Assembly (NCBI GenBank): GCA_011526085.1
Contig: WYBC01000016.1
Coordinates: 186,001-250,000 of the forward strand
DNA from: Lysobacter sp.
Lineage (GTDB): Bacteria > Pseudomonadota > Gammaproteobacteria > Xanthomonadales > Xanthomonadaceae
DNA length: 64,000 bases
Direction of reading: 5' to 3'
Part shown: positions 36,524 to 46,224 of the stretch, in pieces
Layout of the letters: each line of letters begins with the position of its first letter
Position numbering within the stretch: the first letter of the stretch is position 1
Made by a program: the position numbers and the translations under genes
Notes under the pieces: generated by a model
What the model saw: only the letters and a program-made list of their open reading frames with translations
Told to the model about the DNA's origin: nothing
Databases searched by the model: none

Positions 36524-37498
36524 TCAGCCCGGCCACAGCCCCCGGATCGCGGCGATGCCCTGCGCGCCGTGGCTGCGGGCGAGCGCGATATCGCCGGCCA
36601 CCATGCCGCCGAGCGCGTAGATCGGCAGCGCCACCTGCTCGCGCAGTTCGACGAACCGCTCCCAACCGATGCCGGGCGCATCCGGGTGCGAAGCGGTCGA
36701 CAGCACCGGGCCGAGCACCGCGGCATCGCAGCCGAGGGCCTGTGCGATGCGCAATTCATCGAGATCGTGGCAGGACGCGATCACGCGCTGCGTCTTCGGC
36801 AGCGGACGCGACGACAGCGTGCGCAGTCGCGCCGCGCGTAGATGCACGCCGATGCCGAGCGCTTCCGCCATCGTCGCGTCGTCGTTGATCAACGCTTCGG
36901 CGCCGGTGTCGCGCGCATGCGCGAGCGCGCGTTCCACGAGCGTGCGCCAACGCCCCGGATCGCCCGCCGCGAATGCGGGCGCACGCAGTTGCACGCGACG
37001 CACGCCGGCGTCGAGCGCCGCGCGCAGCGTCGAGAGCCAGCGCGCAGCGTCTTCGCCCGGCTCCGGCGTGATCAGATAACGGTCGGGATCCTGCAGCGCC
37101 GCGACCACCGGGCGATCGGCGTCGGGCATCGCGTAGCTCGCGAGTTTGTGCGGCGGCACCCAGACCAGCGCCTGGCCGTCGAGCCCTTTCACCGTGCCGG
37201 TCCAGGCCTCGATGCGGCGCACGTCCAGCCGCAGGCGTTTGTGCGGGTACTGCTGCGGAACCGCGATCACCGGCGTACCGACGCGCGCCTCGATGCCGAG
37301 TTCTTCGCGCAGTTCGCGTACCAGCGCCGCTTCGGGGGTTTCGCCCGGGTCGACCTTGCCGCCCGGAAACTCCCAGAGCCCGGCGAGATCGCGGCCCTCG
37401 GTGCGACGCGCCAGCAGGATGCGATCGCGCGCATCGACGATCACGCCGGCGACGACGTGGATGTGCTTGCCGCTTCGACTTCGGTCGCTGTCGCTCAT
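36524..37498 (-). CDS. Nudix hydrolase fused to a thiamine-monophosphate-synthase-like domain
   Basis: 324 residues. Residues 1-135 are a MutT-type Nudix hydrolase, with box GGKVDPGETPEAALVRELRE followed by ELGIE; it probably removes 8-oxo-dGTP from the nucleotide pool. Residues about 145-320 resemble ThiE (VRRVQLRAPAF; ALINDDATMAEALGIGVHLR; VLGPVLSTASH; YALGGMVAGDI). The fusion, and its place just downstream of secA, are common in gammaproteobacteria. The ATG at 37498 is chosen because the extension to 37564 has no family match. Confidence 0.9.
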   Translation of the reverse strand: MSDSDRSRSGKHIHVVAGVIVDARDRILLARRTEGRDLAGLWEFPGGKVDPGETPEAALVRELREELGIEARVGTPVIAVPQQYPHKRLRLDVRRIEAWTGTVKGLDGQALVWVPPHKLASYAMPDADRPVVAALQDPDRYLITPEPGEDAARWLSTLRAALDAGVRRVQLRAPAFAAGDPGRWRTLVERALAHARDTGAEALINDDATMAEALGIGVHLRAARLRTLSSRPLPKTQRVIASCHDLDELRIAQALGCDAAVLGPVLSTASHPDAPGIGWERFVELREQVALPIYALGGMVAGDIALARSHGAQGIAAIRGLWPG

Positions 37499-37590
37499 GT
37501 CGGAAAAGACGCCGTGCGTTCGATCGATGCCCGCTGTTGTACCGCCGGACAGGAGCGCGGGCAAGCGCGAAGCGCGCCGCCGGAAACGAA

Positions 37591-37614
37591 AACGCCCGCG
37601 TGGCCGCGGGCGTT
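37591..37614 (-). terminator. Terminator downstream of secA
   Basis: AACGCCCGCG (37591-37600) pairs with CGCGGGCGTT (37605-37614); on the minus strand the stem is followed by TTCGTTT. It separates secA from the Nudix fusion gene. Confidence 0.7.
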
Positions 37615-37636
37615 TCGGGGATCTTCTCGGCGTATG

Positions 37637-37727
37637 GGTAGAGCGGCCTTCAGGCCACTGCTTCGACCCAGCCGGGGAACAGCGGCCTGGTTTTCAACAG
37701 CCGAATGGCTGGTCAGGCCGCTCTACC
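37637..37727. other. Structured intergenic element between secA and the Nudix gene
   Basis: GGTAGAGCGGCCT (37637-37649) pairs perfectly with AGGCCGCTCTACC (37715-37727), enclosing 65 bases that hold a second, bulged stem (GACCCAGCC with GGCTGGTC). The 91-base unit begins 18 bases after the secA stop codon. It could be a structured 3' UTR, a small RNA or an intergenic repeat; no family is recognised. Confidence 0.45.
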
Positions 37728-37744
37728 TGCGGGGGCGGGTCGGC

Positions 37745-40468
37745 TTACGCCAACTGGCCGTGGCAGTGCTTGTACTTCTTGCCGGAACCGCAGGGGCACG
37801 GATCGTTGCGACCGACCTTCGGCACCTCGGACGGATCCTGGTATTCGGGATCGGCGGCTTCCTCGTCGGTCCCGTAGCCGCCCATGTCGGCATGCTGGAA
37901 CTGCATCTGCCGCGCGACCGCTTCGGCGCGCGCGCGCTCGGCGGCTTCGGCCTGCGCGATCTCGGCCTCGGTGCGGATGCGCACGCGGGCGAGCAGCGAC
38001 ACCACTTCGCGCTTCACCCTCTCCAGCATTTCGCTGAAGAGTTCGAACGCTTCCTTCTTGTATTCCTGCTTCGGCTGCTTCTGCGCATACCCACGCAGGT
38101 GGATGCCCTGACGCAGATAGTCCATGCGGCCGAGATGCTCCTTCCAGCTCTGATCGAGCACGGTCAGCATGATGTGCTTCTCGAGCATGCGCATGGTCTC
38201 GCCGCCGACCGCCGCTTCCTTCTCCTCGAACATCCGCGCGACCGCGTCCTGCACGTAGGCGGCGATGCCTTCGGCGTCGATCTCGGTGCGGCTCTTGACG
38301 TGCTCGGCGACCGGCAGCTGCAGGTTGAACTCGGCGGCCAGCTCGGACTGCAGGCCCTGCAGGTCCCACTGCTCGTCGATCGAACTCGGCGGCACGAAAC
38401 GCTCGACGAGGTCGGCGACCACGTCGGCGCGGATGCCGTCGATGTTGTCCTTGACGCTCTCGGCTTCCAGCAACTCGTCGCGCTGCCGGTAGATGACCTT
38501 GCGCTGGTCGTTGTTGACGTCGTCGAAGTCGAGCAGGTTCTTGCGGATGTCGAAGTTGTGGGCTTCGACCTTGCGCTGCGCGCCGGCGATCTGCTTGGTC
38601 ACCAGCGGGCTTTCGATGATGTCGTCTTCCTTCAGGCCCATCCGCGCCATCATCCGCTGCACCCAGTCGGCCGCGAAGATGCGCATCAGGCTGTCTTCGA
38701 GCGACAGGTAGAAGCGCGAGGAGCCCGGGTCGCCCTGACGGCCGGAACGGCCGCGCAGCTGGTTGTCGATGCGGCGCGACTCGTGGCGTTCGGTGCCGAT
38801 GATGTGCAGGCCGCCGCTCGCCTTCACCGCGTCGTGGCGCTGCTGCCATTCGGCCTTGACCCGCGCGCGGGTGACTTCGTCCAGCTCGCCGCCGCGTTCG
38901 GCTTCGAGCGCGGCCAGCTCGGCTTCCAGCGAACCGCCGAGCACGATGTCGGTGCCGCGGCCGGCCATGTTGGTCGCGATGGTGACCGCGTCCGGACGAC
39001 CGGCCTGGGCGACGATGTGCGCTTCGCGCTCGTGCTGCTTCGCGTTCAGCACCTCGTGGGTGATGCCCGCGTCCTTGAGCTGCTGCGACAGCATTTCCGA
39101 GACTTCGATCGACGTGGTGCCGACCAGCACCGGCTGGCGCTTGGCGTTGGCGTCCTTGATCTCGTTGATCACCGCGCGGTACTTGCCGGCCTTGTTGAGG
39201 AACACCGCGTCCGGATGGTCCTTGCGCACCATCGGGCGATGGGTCGGGATCACCACCACTTCCAGCGCGTAGATGTTCTGGAATTCGTAGGCTTCGGTGT
39301 CCGCCGTGCCGGTCATGCCCGACAGCTTCTTGTACATGCGGAACAGGTTCTGGAAGGTGATGCTGGCGAGCGTCTGGTTCTCGCGCTGCACCGGCACGCC
39401 TTCCTTCGCCTCCACCGCCTGGTGCAGGCCGTCGGACCAGCGGCGGCCCGGCAGGGTGCGGCCGGTGAATTCGTCGACGATGACCACTTCGCCGTCGCGC
39501 ACGATGTAGTCGACGTCGCGCTGGAACAGCGCGTGCGCGCGCATCGCGGCGTTGAGGTGATGCACCACATGGATGTTGTGCGCGGCGTACAGGCCGTCCT
39601 CGGCGTCGATGATGCCGGCGCGGCGCAGCAGGTCCTCGGCGTGCTCCTGGCCGGCTTCGGACAGGTGCACCTGCTTGCTCTTCTCGTCGACCCAGAAATC
39701 GCCGACACCATCCTCCACTTCCTGCCGCTTGAGCTGCGGCACGATGCGGTTGACCTTGACGTAGAGTTCCGGCGATTCGTCCGCCGGACCGGAGATGATC
39801 AGCGGGGTGCGCGCTTCGTCGATCAGGATCGAGTCGACTTCGTCGACGATCGCGTAATGCAGGCCGCGCTGGTGGCGGTCTTCCTTCGACAGCGCCATGT
39901 TGTCGCGCAGGTAGTCGAAGCCGAATTCGTTGTTGGTGCCGTAGGTGATGTCCGACCCGTAGGCCGCGGCCTTGTCGCCGTGGTTCATGCCCGGATAGAC
40001 CACGCCCACCGACAGGCCCAGCCAGCTGTAGAGCTTGCCCATCCACGCCGAGTCGCGCTTGGCGAGGTAGTCATTGACGGTGACCACGTGCACGCCCTTG
40101 CCTTCGAGGGCGTTGAGATACACCGGCAGGGTCGCGACCAGGGTCTTGCCTTCGCCGGTGCGCATTTCGGCGATCTTGCCGAGGTGCAGCACCATGCCGC
40201 CGATCAGCTGGACGTCGTAATGGCGCATCCCCAGCACACGCTTCGAGGCTTCGCGGCAGACCGCGAACGCTTCGGGCAGGAGTTTGTCGAGCGACTCGCC
40301 GTTGGCGATGCGTTCCCTGAACTCGGGCGTCTTCGCCTGGAGCTCGGCGTCTGACAGCGCCTGCATCTGCGGTTCGAGGGCGTTGATCTTCTTGACGATG
40401 CCGCCGAGCTGCTTGACGAGACGATCGTTGCGGCTGCCGAAGATACTGGTCAACAGGCGATTGAGCAT
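37745..40468 (-). CDS. secA: Preprotein translocase ATPase SecA
   Basis: 907 residues, the full family length. SecA drives unfolded proteins through SecYEG at the inner membrane. It starts [20 protein letters not shown]. The Walker A is in [14 protein letters not shown], and the DEAD-type [17 protein letters not shown] follows. The second nucleotide fold has [11 protein letters not shown]. The C-terminal SEC-C zinc and SecB-binding motif [17 protein letters not shown] is intact. The large open frame on the opposite strand (36842-40354) is its antisense shadow. Confidence 0.98.
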   Translation of the reverse strand: MLNRLLTSIFGSRNDRLVKQLGGIVKKINALEPQMQALSDAELQAKTPEFRERIANGESLDKLLPEAFAVCREASKRVLGMRHYDVQLIGGMVLHLGKIAEMRTGEGKTLVATLPVYLNALEGKGVHVVTVNDYLAKRDSAWMGKLYSWLGLSVGVVYPGMNHGDKAAAYGSDITYGTNNEFGFDYLRDNMALSKEDRHQRGLHYAIVDEVDSILIDEARTPLIISGPADESPELYVKVNRIVPQLKRQEVEDGVGDFWVDEKSKQVHLSEAGQEHAEDLLRRAGIIDAEDGLYAAHNIHVVHHLNAAMRAHALFQRDVDYIVRDGEVVIVDEFTGRTLPGRRWSDGLHQAVEAKEGVPVQRENQTLASITFQNLFRMYKKLSGMTGTADTEAYEFQNIYALEVVVIPTHRPMVRKDHPDAVFLNKAGKYRAVINEIKDANAKRQPVLVGTTSIEVSEMLSQQLKDAGITHEVLNAKQHEREAHIVAQAGRPDAVTIATNMAGRGTDIVLGGSLEAELAALEAERGGELDEVTRARVKAEWQQRHDAVKASGGLHIIGTERHESRRIDNQLRGRSGRQGDPGSSRFYLSLEDSLMRIFAADWVQRMMARMGLKEDDIIESPLVTKQIAGAQRKVEAHNFDIRKNLLDFDDVNNDQRKVIYRQRDELLEAESVKDNIDGIRADVVADLVERFVPPSSIDEQWDLQGLQSELAAEFNLQLPVAEHVKSRTEIDAEGIAAYVQDAVARMFEEKEAAVGGETMRMLEKHIMLTVLDQSWKEHLGRMDYLRQGIHLRGYAQKQPKQEYKKEAFELFSEMLERVKREVVSLLARVRIRTEAEIAQAEAAERARAEAVARQMQFQHADMGGYGTDEEAADPEYQDPSEVPKVGRNDPCPCGSGKKYKHCHGQLA

Positions 40469-40530
40469 GGGTTGGGAATGATCGAAAGGGGAATCGGGCG
40501 GAGGCCGCCGGTCCGGCGGGCATCCGCAAC

Positions 40531-40553
40531 AAAAAGGGGCGCAGTGCGCCCCT
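40531..40553 (-). terminator. Intrinsic terminator between the M23 peptidase gene and secA
   Basis: On the minus strand AGGGGCGC, three bases, GCGCCCCT, then TTTTTG. A textbook terminator 73 bases after the M23 stop codon, so secA has its own promoter in 40469-40530. Confidence 0.88.
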
Positions 40554-40625
40554 CCGCAACACGGGATTGTACTTGGTGCCGCCCCGCGGGGGTATCAAGC
40601 CCCCCGGCGCGCCCCGACCCCGCGA

Positions 40626-41627
40626 TCAGCCCTTGCCGGCGGGCTTCGCCGGCTGGACTTCGCCCAGGAACTGGTGCGGATTGACCACCGCGCCGTTTTC
40701 CCAGACCTCGAAATGCACATGCGCGCCGGTCGAGCGACCGGTGGAGCCGGCCTTGGCGATCTCCTGGCCGCGACGGACGAGGTCGCCCACCTGGCCGACG
40801 AGACGGGAATTGTGCGCGTAGCGGGTGACATAGCCGTTGCCGTGATCGACCTCGACCACGTTGCCGTAACCGTTGCGGACGCCGGAGAAGGTCACCACGC
40901 CGTCGGCCACCGACAGCACCGGATCGCCGGTGTTGGCTTCGAAATCGACGCCCTTGTGGTACTGGCTGCCGCCGCCCAGCGGATCGGCGCGATAGCCGAA
41001 ACCGGAGGTGATGTAGCTGTCGGCGATGGGATGCCCGGTGGGCATCGTGCTCTTGTCGAGCTCGCGGTTGAACAGCAGCGCTTCGAGTACCGACAGCTGG
41101 CTGCCGGAATGGCGGAGCTGCGCGTCCAGACCGGCGAGGCCCTTGCGCAGTTCGTGAGCCGGCATGTCGCGGACCGGGCCAGCACCGCCGACGCCGACCG
41201 GCTTGTCGAAATCGAATTCGCCGTCGCCGAGCTGGGCGACGCGGGTGAGCCGCTCGCCGAGTGCGTTGAGACGGCTGGCCTCGGCCTGCAGTTCGCCGAG
41301 ACGCGCGGCGAGCGCGTTCACTTCGCGCTGCGCTTCGAGCCGGGTCGCGGCGAGGCTGTCGCGCTGGGCGGCGACTTCGGCCTGGAGACGGACCGATGCG
41401 GCGTCGCGCAGCCAGACCTGGCCGGTGGTGCCGAACAGCGCACCTGTCATCAGCAGCACGACGGCGGCATAACCGGGCTTCTCGCGCATCGCGGTGGCGC
41501 CGAGCTCGGCGGCACGGATCGCCCCGGGGCGCAGTCGTTGCCACGTATGCACGGCAGTGTTCTGAACCGCGTGGGCGGCGATCGTGGCGTGGCGCTGCGC
41601 AATCTGGATGAAGCTGTGTACAGTCAT
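40626..41627 (-). CDS. M23-family (LytM-type) metallopeptidase, membrane-anchored
   Basis: 333 residues. One transmembrane helix at about 53-72 (YAAVVLLMTGALFGTTGQVW) is followed by a coiled-coil-like region (AEVAAQRDSLAATRLEAQRE) and a C-terminal LytM domain. Zinc ligands His224 and Asp228 (HKGVDF) and His305 with catalytic His303 (HVHFE) are present, so it should cut peptidoglycan cross-bridges. The neighbour position between secA and dciA/lpxC is typical of xanthomonads. Its ATG overlaps the start region of the divergent dciA gene. Confidence 0.9.
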   Translation of the reverse strand: MTVHSFIQIAQRHATIAAHAVQNTAVHTWQRLRPGAIRAAELGATAMREKPGYAAVVLLMTGALFGTTGQVWLRDAASVRLQAEVAAQRDSLAATRLEAQREVNALAARLGELQAEASRLNALGERLTRVAQLGDGEFDFDKPVGVGGAGPVRDMPAHELRKGLAGLDAQLRHSGSQLSVLEALLFNRELDKSTMPTGHPIADSYITSGFGYRADPLGGGSQYHKGVDFEANTGDPVLSVADGVVTFSGVRNGYGNVVEVDHGNGYVTRYAHNSRLVGQVGDLVRRGQEIAKAGSTGRSTGAHVHFEVWENGAVVNPHQFLGEVQPAKPAGKG

Positions 41628-41634
41628 GGGTTCA

Positions 41635-42108
41635 ATGTCTCGTTCGCGACCCACTCCGCCTCCGCCCGGCCGTCCCTCGGGACCGCAGGTCGCCATCGAC
41701 GCCCTGTTGGGCGACGAGGCCAGCAGCCCGGGCGATCACTTTCTTCGCCGGGCGCTGTGGCTGGAAGCGCTGGATCAGCAACTTCGTCCCTGCCTTCCGC
41801 CTGCGCTCGCCGCGCATGCGCGGCTTGCGAACGTCGATCGCGGAAGACTCGTTTACCTGGTGGATGCACCGGTCTGGCATGCCCGACTGCGGCTTGCGGC
41901 GACCGACATCCTCGACGCGGCCCGTTCCTTCGGGCTGGAAGCAACCGATCTGGTGGTGAAGACCGCGACCGGGCCGCAGGCGATGCGGCCACAACCCCCC
42001 GGAACTTCGACTGCCGTCACTGCCCCTCCCCTCTCCGCGGCCGCACGCGAAGCCTTCGCGACCGCGCTCGCATCCCGCGACGACTCGACGCGGGAGGACC
42101 CTTCCTGA
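41635..42108 (+). CDS. dciA: DciA-like DUF721 protein (DnaB loader candidate)
   Basis: 157 residues. The DUF721 core is seen in RLVYLVDAPVWHARLRLAAT, where the W-A-x-x-L pattern is diagnostic, followed by DILDAARSFGLEATDLVVKT. DciA proteins load or activate the replicative helicase DnaB in bacteria lacking DnaC. The N-terminus is basic and Pro-rich. An ATG three codons upstream at 41626 is also possible; neither has a clear ribosome site. It is divergent from the M23 gene and convergent with lpxC. Confidence 0.85.
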   Translation: MSRSRPTPPPPGRPSGPQVAIDALLGDEASSPGDHFLRRALWLEALDQQLRPCLPPALAAHARLANVDRGRLVYLVDAPVWHARLRLAATDILDAARSFGLEATDLVVKTATGPQAMRPQPPGTSTAVTAPPLSAAAREAFATALASRDDSTREDPS

Positions 42109-42199
42109 TGTCCGCTCGGCGGTCCGGCCCCGCCTGGGGACGATCCGATCAAGCGCGAAGGGGGCATCGTATCCGACCGGGGAACCGGGGCAGGTTAAG

Positions 42200-42214
42200 A
42201 AGCCGGGGCTTTTT
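42200..42214 (+). terminator. Possible terminator of dciA
   Basis: AAGCC-GG-GGCT followed by TTTTTCG, 92 bases after the dciA stop. The stem is short, so support is modest. Confidence 0.4.
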
Positions 42215-42287
42215 CGTTAAGTTTTGGTAAAACGCACGGTCAGGGTTCACGGATCGGGCAATCCGCCCGCCGCGTTCAGACTGTCGG

Positions 42288-42306
42288 GACCCGGACGATC
42301 CGGGTC
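42288..42306 (-). terminator. Hairpin after lpxC
   Basis: GACCCGGA (42288-42295) and TCCGGGTC (42299-42306) make an 8-bp stem 8 bases after the lpxC stop codon. The loop is three bases and no T run follows. Confidence 0.45.
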
Positions 42307-42313
42307 GAGGGGC

Positions 42314-43222
42314 TCACGCCAGCTGCGGGGTCCCGAAGACGACCGGGACCGGTTCGTCGCGCTCGAAGACCACCTCTTCCCACGCCGACCGTTCGGCGAG
42401 CAGCGCGCGGACGAGCTTGTTGTTGAGGGCGTGGCCGGACTTGAAACCCTCGTAGGCGCCGAGGATCGGATGGCCGACGAGATACAGGTCGCCCACCGCG
42501 TCGAGGATCTTGTGGCGGACGAATTCGTCGGCATAGCGCAGGCCGTCGTCGTTGAGCACGCGGAACTCGTCGAGCACGATCGCGTTGTCCATTGAGCCGC
42601 CGAGGCCGAGGTTGCGCTCGCGCATGAACTCGAGATCGCGCATGAACCCGAAGGTACGGGCGCGGCTGACTTCGCGGATGTAGTTTTCGGTCGAGAACTC
42701 GACCACCGCGCGCGAGCGCGAGGCGGGAATCGCCGGATGATCGAATTCCACGGTGAAACCGAGGCGGAAGCCGTCGTAGGGCTCGAAACGGGCGATCTTG
42801 TCGCCGTCTCGCACTTCCACGGGCTTGAGGATGCGGATGAAACGCTTGGGTGCGTTCTGTTCGACGATGCCGGCCGACTGCAGCAGGAACACGAACGGGC
42901 CGGATGAGCCGTCCATGATCGGCACCTCGGGCGCGGAGAGATCGACATAGATGTTGTCGACGCCCAGACCGGCGAGCGCGGACATCAGATGTTCCACCGT
43001 CATCGCCTTGCCGCCATCGTGCGACAGGCCGGTGCACAGCACGGTTTCGCTGACGTAATCGGCGCGGGCCGCGATCTCGACCACCGGCTGCAGGTCCACG
43101 CGGCGGAACACGATGCCGGTGTCGACCGGGGCCGGACGCAGGGTCAGGTACACCTTTTCGCCGCTGTGCAGCCCCACGCCGGTGGCGCGGATGGTGTTCT
43201 GGAGGGTGCGTTGCTGGGCCAT
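42314..43222 (-). CDS. lpxC: UDP-3-O-acyl-N-acetylglucosamine deacetylase LpxC
   Basis: 302 residues. It is the committed step of lipid A synthesis, removing acetate from UDP-3-O-acyl-GlcNAc with zinc. It starts [20 protein letters not shown]. Zinc-site motifs are [10 protein letters not shown] (first His) and [17 protein letters not shown] (second His and catalytic Asp); [10 protein letters not shown] is the active-site loop. Family length is normal. It lies downstream of ftsZ as in other gammaproteobacteria, but separated by 378 bp rich in hairpins and a copy of the ftsZ tail. Confidence 0.97.
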   Translation of the reverse strand: MAQQRTLQNTIRATGVGLHSGEKVYLTLRPAPVDTGIVFRRVDLQPVVEIAARADYVSETVLCTGLSHDGGKAMTVEHLMSALAGLGVDNIYVDLSAPEVPIMDGSSGPFVFLLQSAGIVEQNAPKRFIRILKPVEVRDGDKIARFEPYDGFRLGFTVEFDHPAIPASRSRAVVEFSTENYIREVSRARTFGFMRDLEFMRERNLGLGGSMDNAIVLDEFRVLNDDGLRYADEFVRHKILDAVGDLYLVGHPILGAYEGFKSGHALNNKLVRALLAERSAWEEVVFERDEPVPVVFGTPQLA

Positions 43223-43365
43223 GTTCGGAGGTCGGACGTGCCGGAAATGCCGGTGTTTCAGCGTAATCGGAGGCGAGATTAGCACGCGCGAGGCTGAACC
43301 TGAACGGAAGCGACGCACTGTTCCCGCAGCGCAACATGGGCGCGTGGCGGGCGGGACGCAGAAAG

Positions 43366-43391
43366 CCTGCCGGGCCCGTGGACCCGGCAGG
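43366..43391 (-). terminator. Terminator-like hairpin between ftsZ and lpxC
   Basis: CCTGCCGGG (43366-43374) pairs with CCCGGCAGG (43383-43391); on the minus strand CTTTC follows. It probably ends most ftsZ transcripts, giving lpxC its own promoter in the 143 bases before its ATG. Confidence 0.65.
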
Positions 43392-43463
43392 AAAGTCGTG
43401 CTGCGCTGCGCCGGGGACACACCGGCGCGGCGCGATACCGCGTTGGATCGAACGGCTTGCGGA

Positions 43464-43493
43464 TCAGTCGGCCTGACGACGCAGGAATGCCGG
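43464..43493 (-). repeat. Duplicated copy of the ftsZ 3' end
   Basis: These 30 bases match the last 30 of ftsZ (43601-43630) with one change. Read on the minus strand they encode PAFLRRQAD plus a stop, the conserved FtsZ tail. The copy lies 108 bases downstream of the gene. Confidence 0.85.
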
Positions 43494-43508
43494 GTGAGGC
43501 GATGCGGT

Positions 43509-43560
43509 CGCGAGGCACCGCCTCGCGCATCGCCGAACGCCCGCACACGGATGTGCGGGC
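43509..43560. other. Two consecutive perfect hairpins downstream of ftsZ
   Basis: CGCGAGGC/GCCTCGCG (43509-43527) and GCCCGCACA/TGTGCGGGC (43539-43560) are separated by 11 bases. They sit between ftsZ and the duplicated tail and may stabilise or end the ftsZ message. Confidence 0.55.
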
Positions 43561-43600
43561 CGGACGACCCGAAATCCGTCATTCAGCGCCATGGACGGCA

Positions 43601-44836
43601 TCAATCGGCCTGACGACGCAGGAATGCCGGAATATCCAGATAGCTGCTGTCACTGCCGAAATCGGCGGCAGCCGGGGTCGAGGTGTCGGCGGCACCGCGG
43701 CCACGCAGGTTGGCGGCGATGCCGGCGCCCGGGGTGAACGCGGCGGGCTCGTCGATCATCATCCCGGTGCTGCCGTCGCGACGGCCCTGGGTGTTGATCA
43801 ACTGCACCTGCGGACGGCGCGCCGGGGCGAAGCCTTCGTCGCGGTCCTGCGTGCGCACGGCCTGACGGGCGACGGCGCGGTTCAGGCCGGTGGCGACCAC
43901 GGTGACCTTCACCTCGTCCTGCATGTCCGGATCGAGCACGGTGCCGATCACGACCGTCGCGTCTTCCGAGGCGAAATTCTCGATCGTGCGGCCCACTTCG
44001 TCGAACTCGGCCATGGTGAAGTCCGGACCGGCGGTGATGTTGACCAGGATGCCGTTGGCGCCCGCCAGGTTGACGTCATCGAGCAGCGGATTGTTGATCG
44101 CGCCTTCGGCGGCGGCCTGCGCACGATCATCGCCGCGCGCGGTGCCGGTGCCCATCATGGCGAGACCCATCTCGCTCATCACGGTGCGCACGTCGGCGAA
44201 GTCGACGTTGATCAGGCCCGGACGCACGATCAGGTCGGCGATGCCCTGCACCGCGCCCTGCAGCACGTCGTTGGCGGCGCGGAACGCCTGGATCATGGTG
44301 GCGTTGCGGCCGAGCACGGTGATCAGCTTCTCGTTCGGGATCGTGATCAGCGAATCGCAGTGCTGCGACAGCTCCTCGATGCCCTTGAGCGCGACCTGCA
44401 TGCGGCGGCGGCCTTCGAACGGGAACGGCTTGGTGACGACGGCGACGGTCAGGATGCCCATCTCCTTCGCCAGCTGCGCGACGACCGGCGCGGCGCCGGT
44501 GCCGGTACCGCCGCCCATGCCGGCGGTGATGAACACCATGTCGGCGCCCTGCAGCGCGTCCATGATGCGTTCGCGGTCTTCCAAGGCTGCTTGGCGACCA
44601 ACCTCCGGATTCGCGCCTGCGCCCAGGCCCTTGGTGACGTTGCCGCCGAGCTGGAGCTGCAGTTTCGCGCCGCAGTTCTTGATCGCCTGCGAATCGGTGT
44701 TCGCGGTGATGAACTCGACGCCTTCGATGCTGCCGTTGACCATGTGCGCCACGGCGTTGCCGCCGCCGCCGCCCACGCCCACGACCTTGATGACCGCATT
44801 CGGCGCCATCTTCTCTACCAGTTCGAAATATGCCAT
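43601..44836 (-). CDS. ftsZ: Cell division protein FtsZ
   Basis: 411 residues. Tubulin-like GTPase that forms the division ring. The N-terminal core has [13 protein letters not shown] and the tubulin signature [12 protein letters not shown]; the [11 protein letters not shown] (T7 loop) activates GTP hydrolysis. A variable linker leads to the C-terminal peptide [12 protein letters not shown], which binds FtsA and ZipA. GAGGAC precedes the ATG. It is the last gene of the dcw cluster, 152 bp after ftsA; the gap holds an 11-bp hairpin and an AT-rich patch that may carry an extra promoter. Confidence 0.98.
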   Translation of the reverse strand: MAYFELVEKMAPNAVIKVVGVGGGGGNAVAHMVNGSIEGVEFITANTDSQAIKNCGAKLQLQLGGNVTKGLGAGANPEVGRQAALEDRERIMDALQGADMVFITAGMGGGTGTGAAPVVAQLAKEMGILTVAVVTKPFPFEGRRRMQVALKGIEELSQHCDSLITIPNEKLITVLGRNATMIQAFRAANDVLQGAVQGIADLIVRPGLINVDFADVRTVMSEMGLAMMGTGTARGDDRAQAAAEGAINNPLLDDVNLAGANGILVNITAGPDFTMAEFDEVGRTIENFASEDATVVIGTVLDPDMQDEVKVTVVATGLNRAVARQAVRTQDRDEGFAPARRPQVQLINTQGRRDGSTGMMIDEPAAFTPGAGIAANLRGRGAADTSTPAAADFGSDSSYLDIPAFLRRQAD

Positions 44837-44949
44837 TGCCGTGTCCTCGTCTAGTTATATGTGTATCTGTTGTTGGATCGTTGCCGCGTGAAACCGGAGT
44901 TGCCTTGATGCCGTCGCGGAGCCGCGGATCCGGCACCGGGATGTGCCGG

Positions 44950-44975
44950 CGGTTCGAGCGGCTCCGCTCGAACCG
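44950..44975 (-). terminator. Hairpin between ftsA and ftsZ
   Basis: CGGTTCGAGCG (44950-44960) and CGCTCGAACCG (44965-44975) make a perfect 11-bp stem, 13 bases after the ftsA stop. There is no T run; it may be an attenuator or an RNA-processing site balancing ftsA and ftsZ. Confidence 0.5.
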
Positions 44976-44988
44976 GAGAGCGCGTCCG

Positions 44989-46224
44989 CTAGAACTCGCC
45001 CTTGAACCAGTTCCTGAATTTGTTGAACACGCCGACCGCGCGACCGGCGGGAATCACCGGGCGTCGCGGATGTTCGATCTGGCTGCCCATCAGCAACAGG
45101 CCGACGCCGGTGGCGTGGACCGGATTGCCGACGACCTCGCCCAGACCGCTGACGTGCTGCGGGATGCCGACGCGCACCGGCATCTGCAGCATTTCCTCGG
45201 CCAGTTCGATCACGCCTTCCATCTTCGAGGCGCCGCCGGTGAGCACCATGCCGGCGCGCACCATCTCCTCGAAGCCGGAACGGCGCAGTTCGGCCTGCAC
45301 CATTTCGAAGATTTCCTCGTAGCGCCCCTGCACCGCCTGCGCCAGCGCATGCCGCGGCAGCCGCCGCGGCGGGCGATCGCCGACGCTCGGGACCTGGATG
45401 CTTTCCTCCGCGGTGGCCAGCTGCGCCAGCGCGCAGGCGTAGCGGACCTTGATCTGCTCCGCTTCCGGCGTCGGCGTGCGCAGCATGTGCGCGATGTCGT
45501 TGGTGACATGATCGCCGGCGATCGGCAGCGAAGCGGTGTGGCAGATCGCGCCGTGCACGAACACCGCGATGTCGGTGGTGCCGGCGCCGATGTCGACCAG
45601 GACCACGCCGAGTTCGCGCTCGTCGCTGGTCAGCACCGCGGTGCTGGATGCCAGCGAGGAGAAGATCAGATCGTCCACCTGCAGGCCGCAGCGCTGCACG
45701 CACTTGCTGATGTTCGCCGCCGCCGACTGCGCGCAGACCACGAGATGCGCGTGCACTTCGAGGCGCACGCCGGTCATGCCGACCGGATTGCGGATGCCTT
45801 CCTGCGAGTCGTCGAGCACGTAGTCGCGCGGAATCGCGTGCAGGATCTTCTGGTCGGCGGGAATGGCCACGGCCTTCGCCGCCTCCAGCACGCGATCGAG
45901 ATCCATGTAGCTGACCTCGCCGTCGCGGATCGGCACGATGCCCGGCGAGTTGCGGCACTGCACGTGGTTGCCCGAAATCGACGCATAGACCGAGCGGATC
46001 TCGCAGCCGGCCATCAGTTCGGCTTCCTCGACCGCGCGCTGGATCGACTGCACGGTCGATTCGATATCCACGACCACGCCGCGCTTCAGCCCGCGCGATT
46101 CGTGCGTGCCGATGCCGATGACTTCGATGGGGTTGCCCGGCGAATACTCGCCGACCAGCGTCACCACCTTCGATGTGCCGATGTCGAGGCCGACGATCAG
46201 CGATTTGTCGCCTTTGCGGTTCAT
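44989..46224 (-). CDS. ftsA: Cell division protein FtsA
   Basis: 411 residues. Actin-like ATPase that ties FtsZ filaments to the inner membrane. It starts [20 protein letters not shown] (phosphate-1 loop), has LVDIGAGTTDIAVF (phosphate-2) and VLTGGASKMEGV (adenosine motif). The last residues, FNKFRNWFKGEF, form the amphipathic membrane-targeting helix. Its ATG overlaps the ftsQ stop by four bases. Confidence 0.97.
   Translation of the reverse strand: MNRKGDKSLIVGLDIGTSKVVTLVGEYSPGNPIEVIGIGTHESRGLKRGVVVDIESTVQSIQRAVEEAELMAGCEIRSVYASISGNHVQCRNSPGIVPIRDGEVSYMDLDRVLEAAKAVAIPADQKILHAIPRDYVLDDSQEGIRNPVGMTGVRLEVHAHLVVCAQSAAANISKCVQRCGLQVDDLIFSSLASSTAVLTSDERELGVVLVDIGAGTTDIAVFVHGAICHTASLPIAGDHVTNDIAHMLRTPTPEAEQIKVRYACALAQLATAEESIQVPSVGDRPPRRLPRHALAQAVQGRYEEIFEMVQAELRRSGFEEMVRAGMVLTGGASKMEGVIELAEEMLQMPVRVGIPQHVSGLGEVVGNPVHATGVGLLLMGSQIEHPRRPVIPAGRAVGVFNKFRNWFKGEF

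Noticed and set aside
36842..40354. A 1170-codon open frame on the plus strand
   Set aside because: It is the antisense shadow of secA and the Nudix fusion, made possible by high GC. It has no family motifs.
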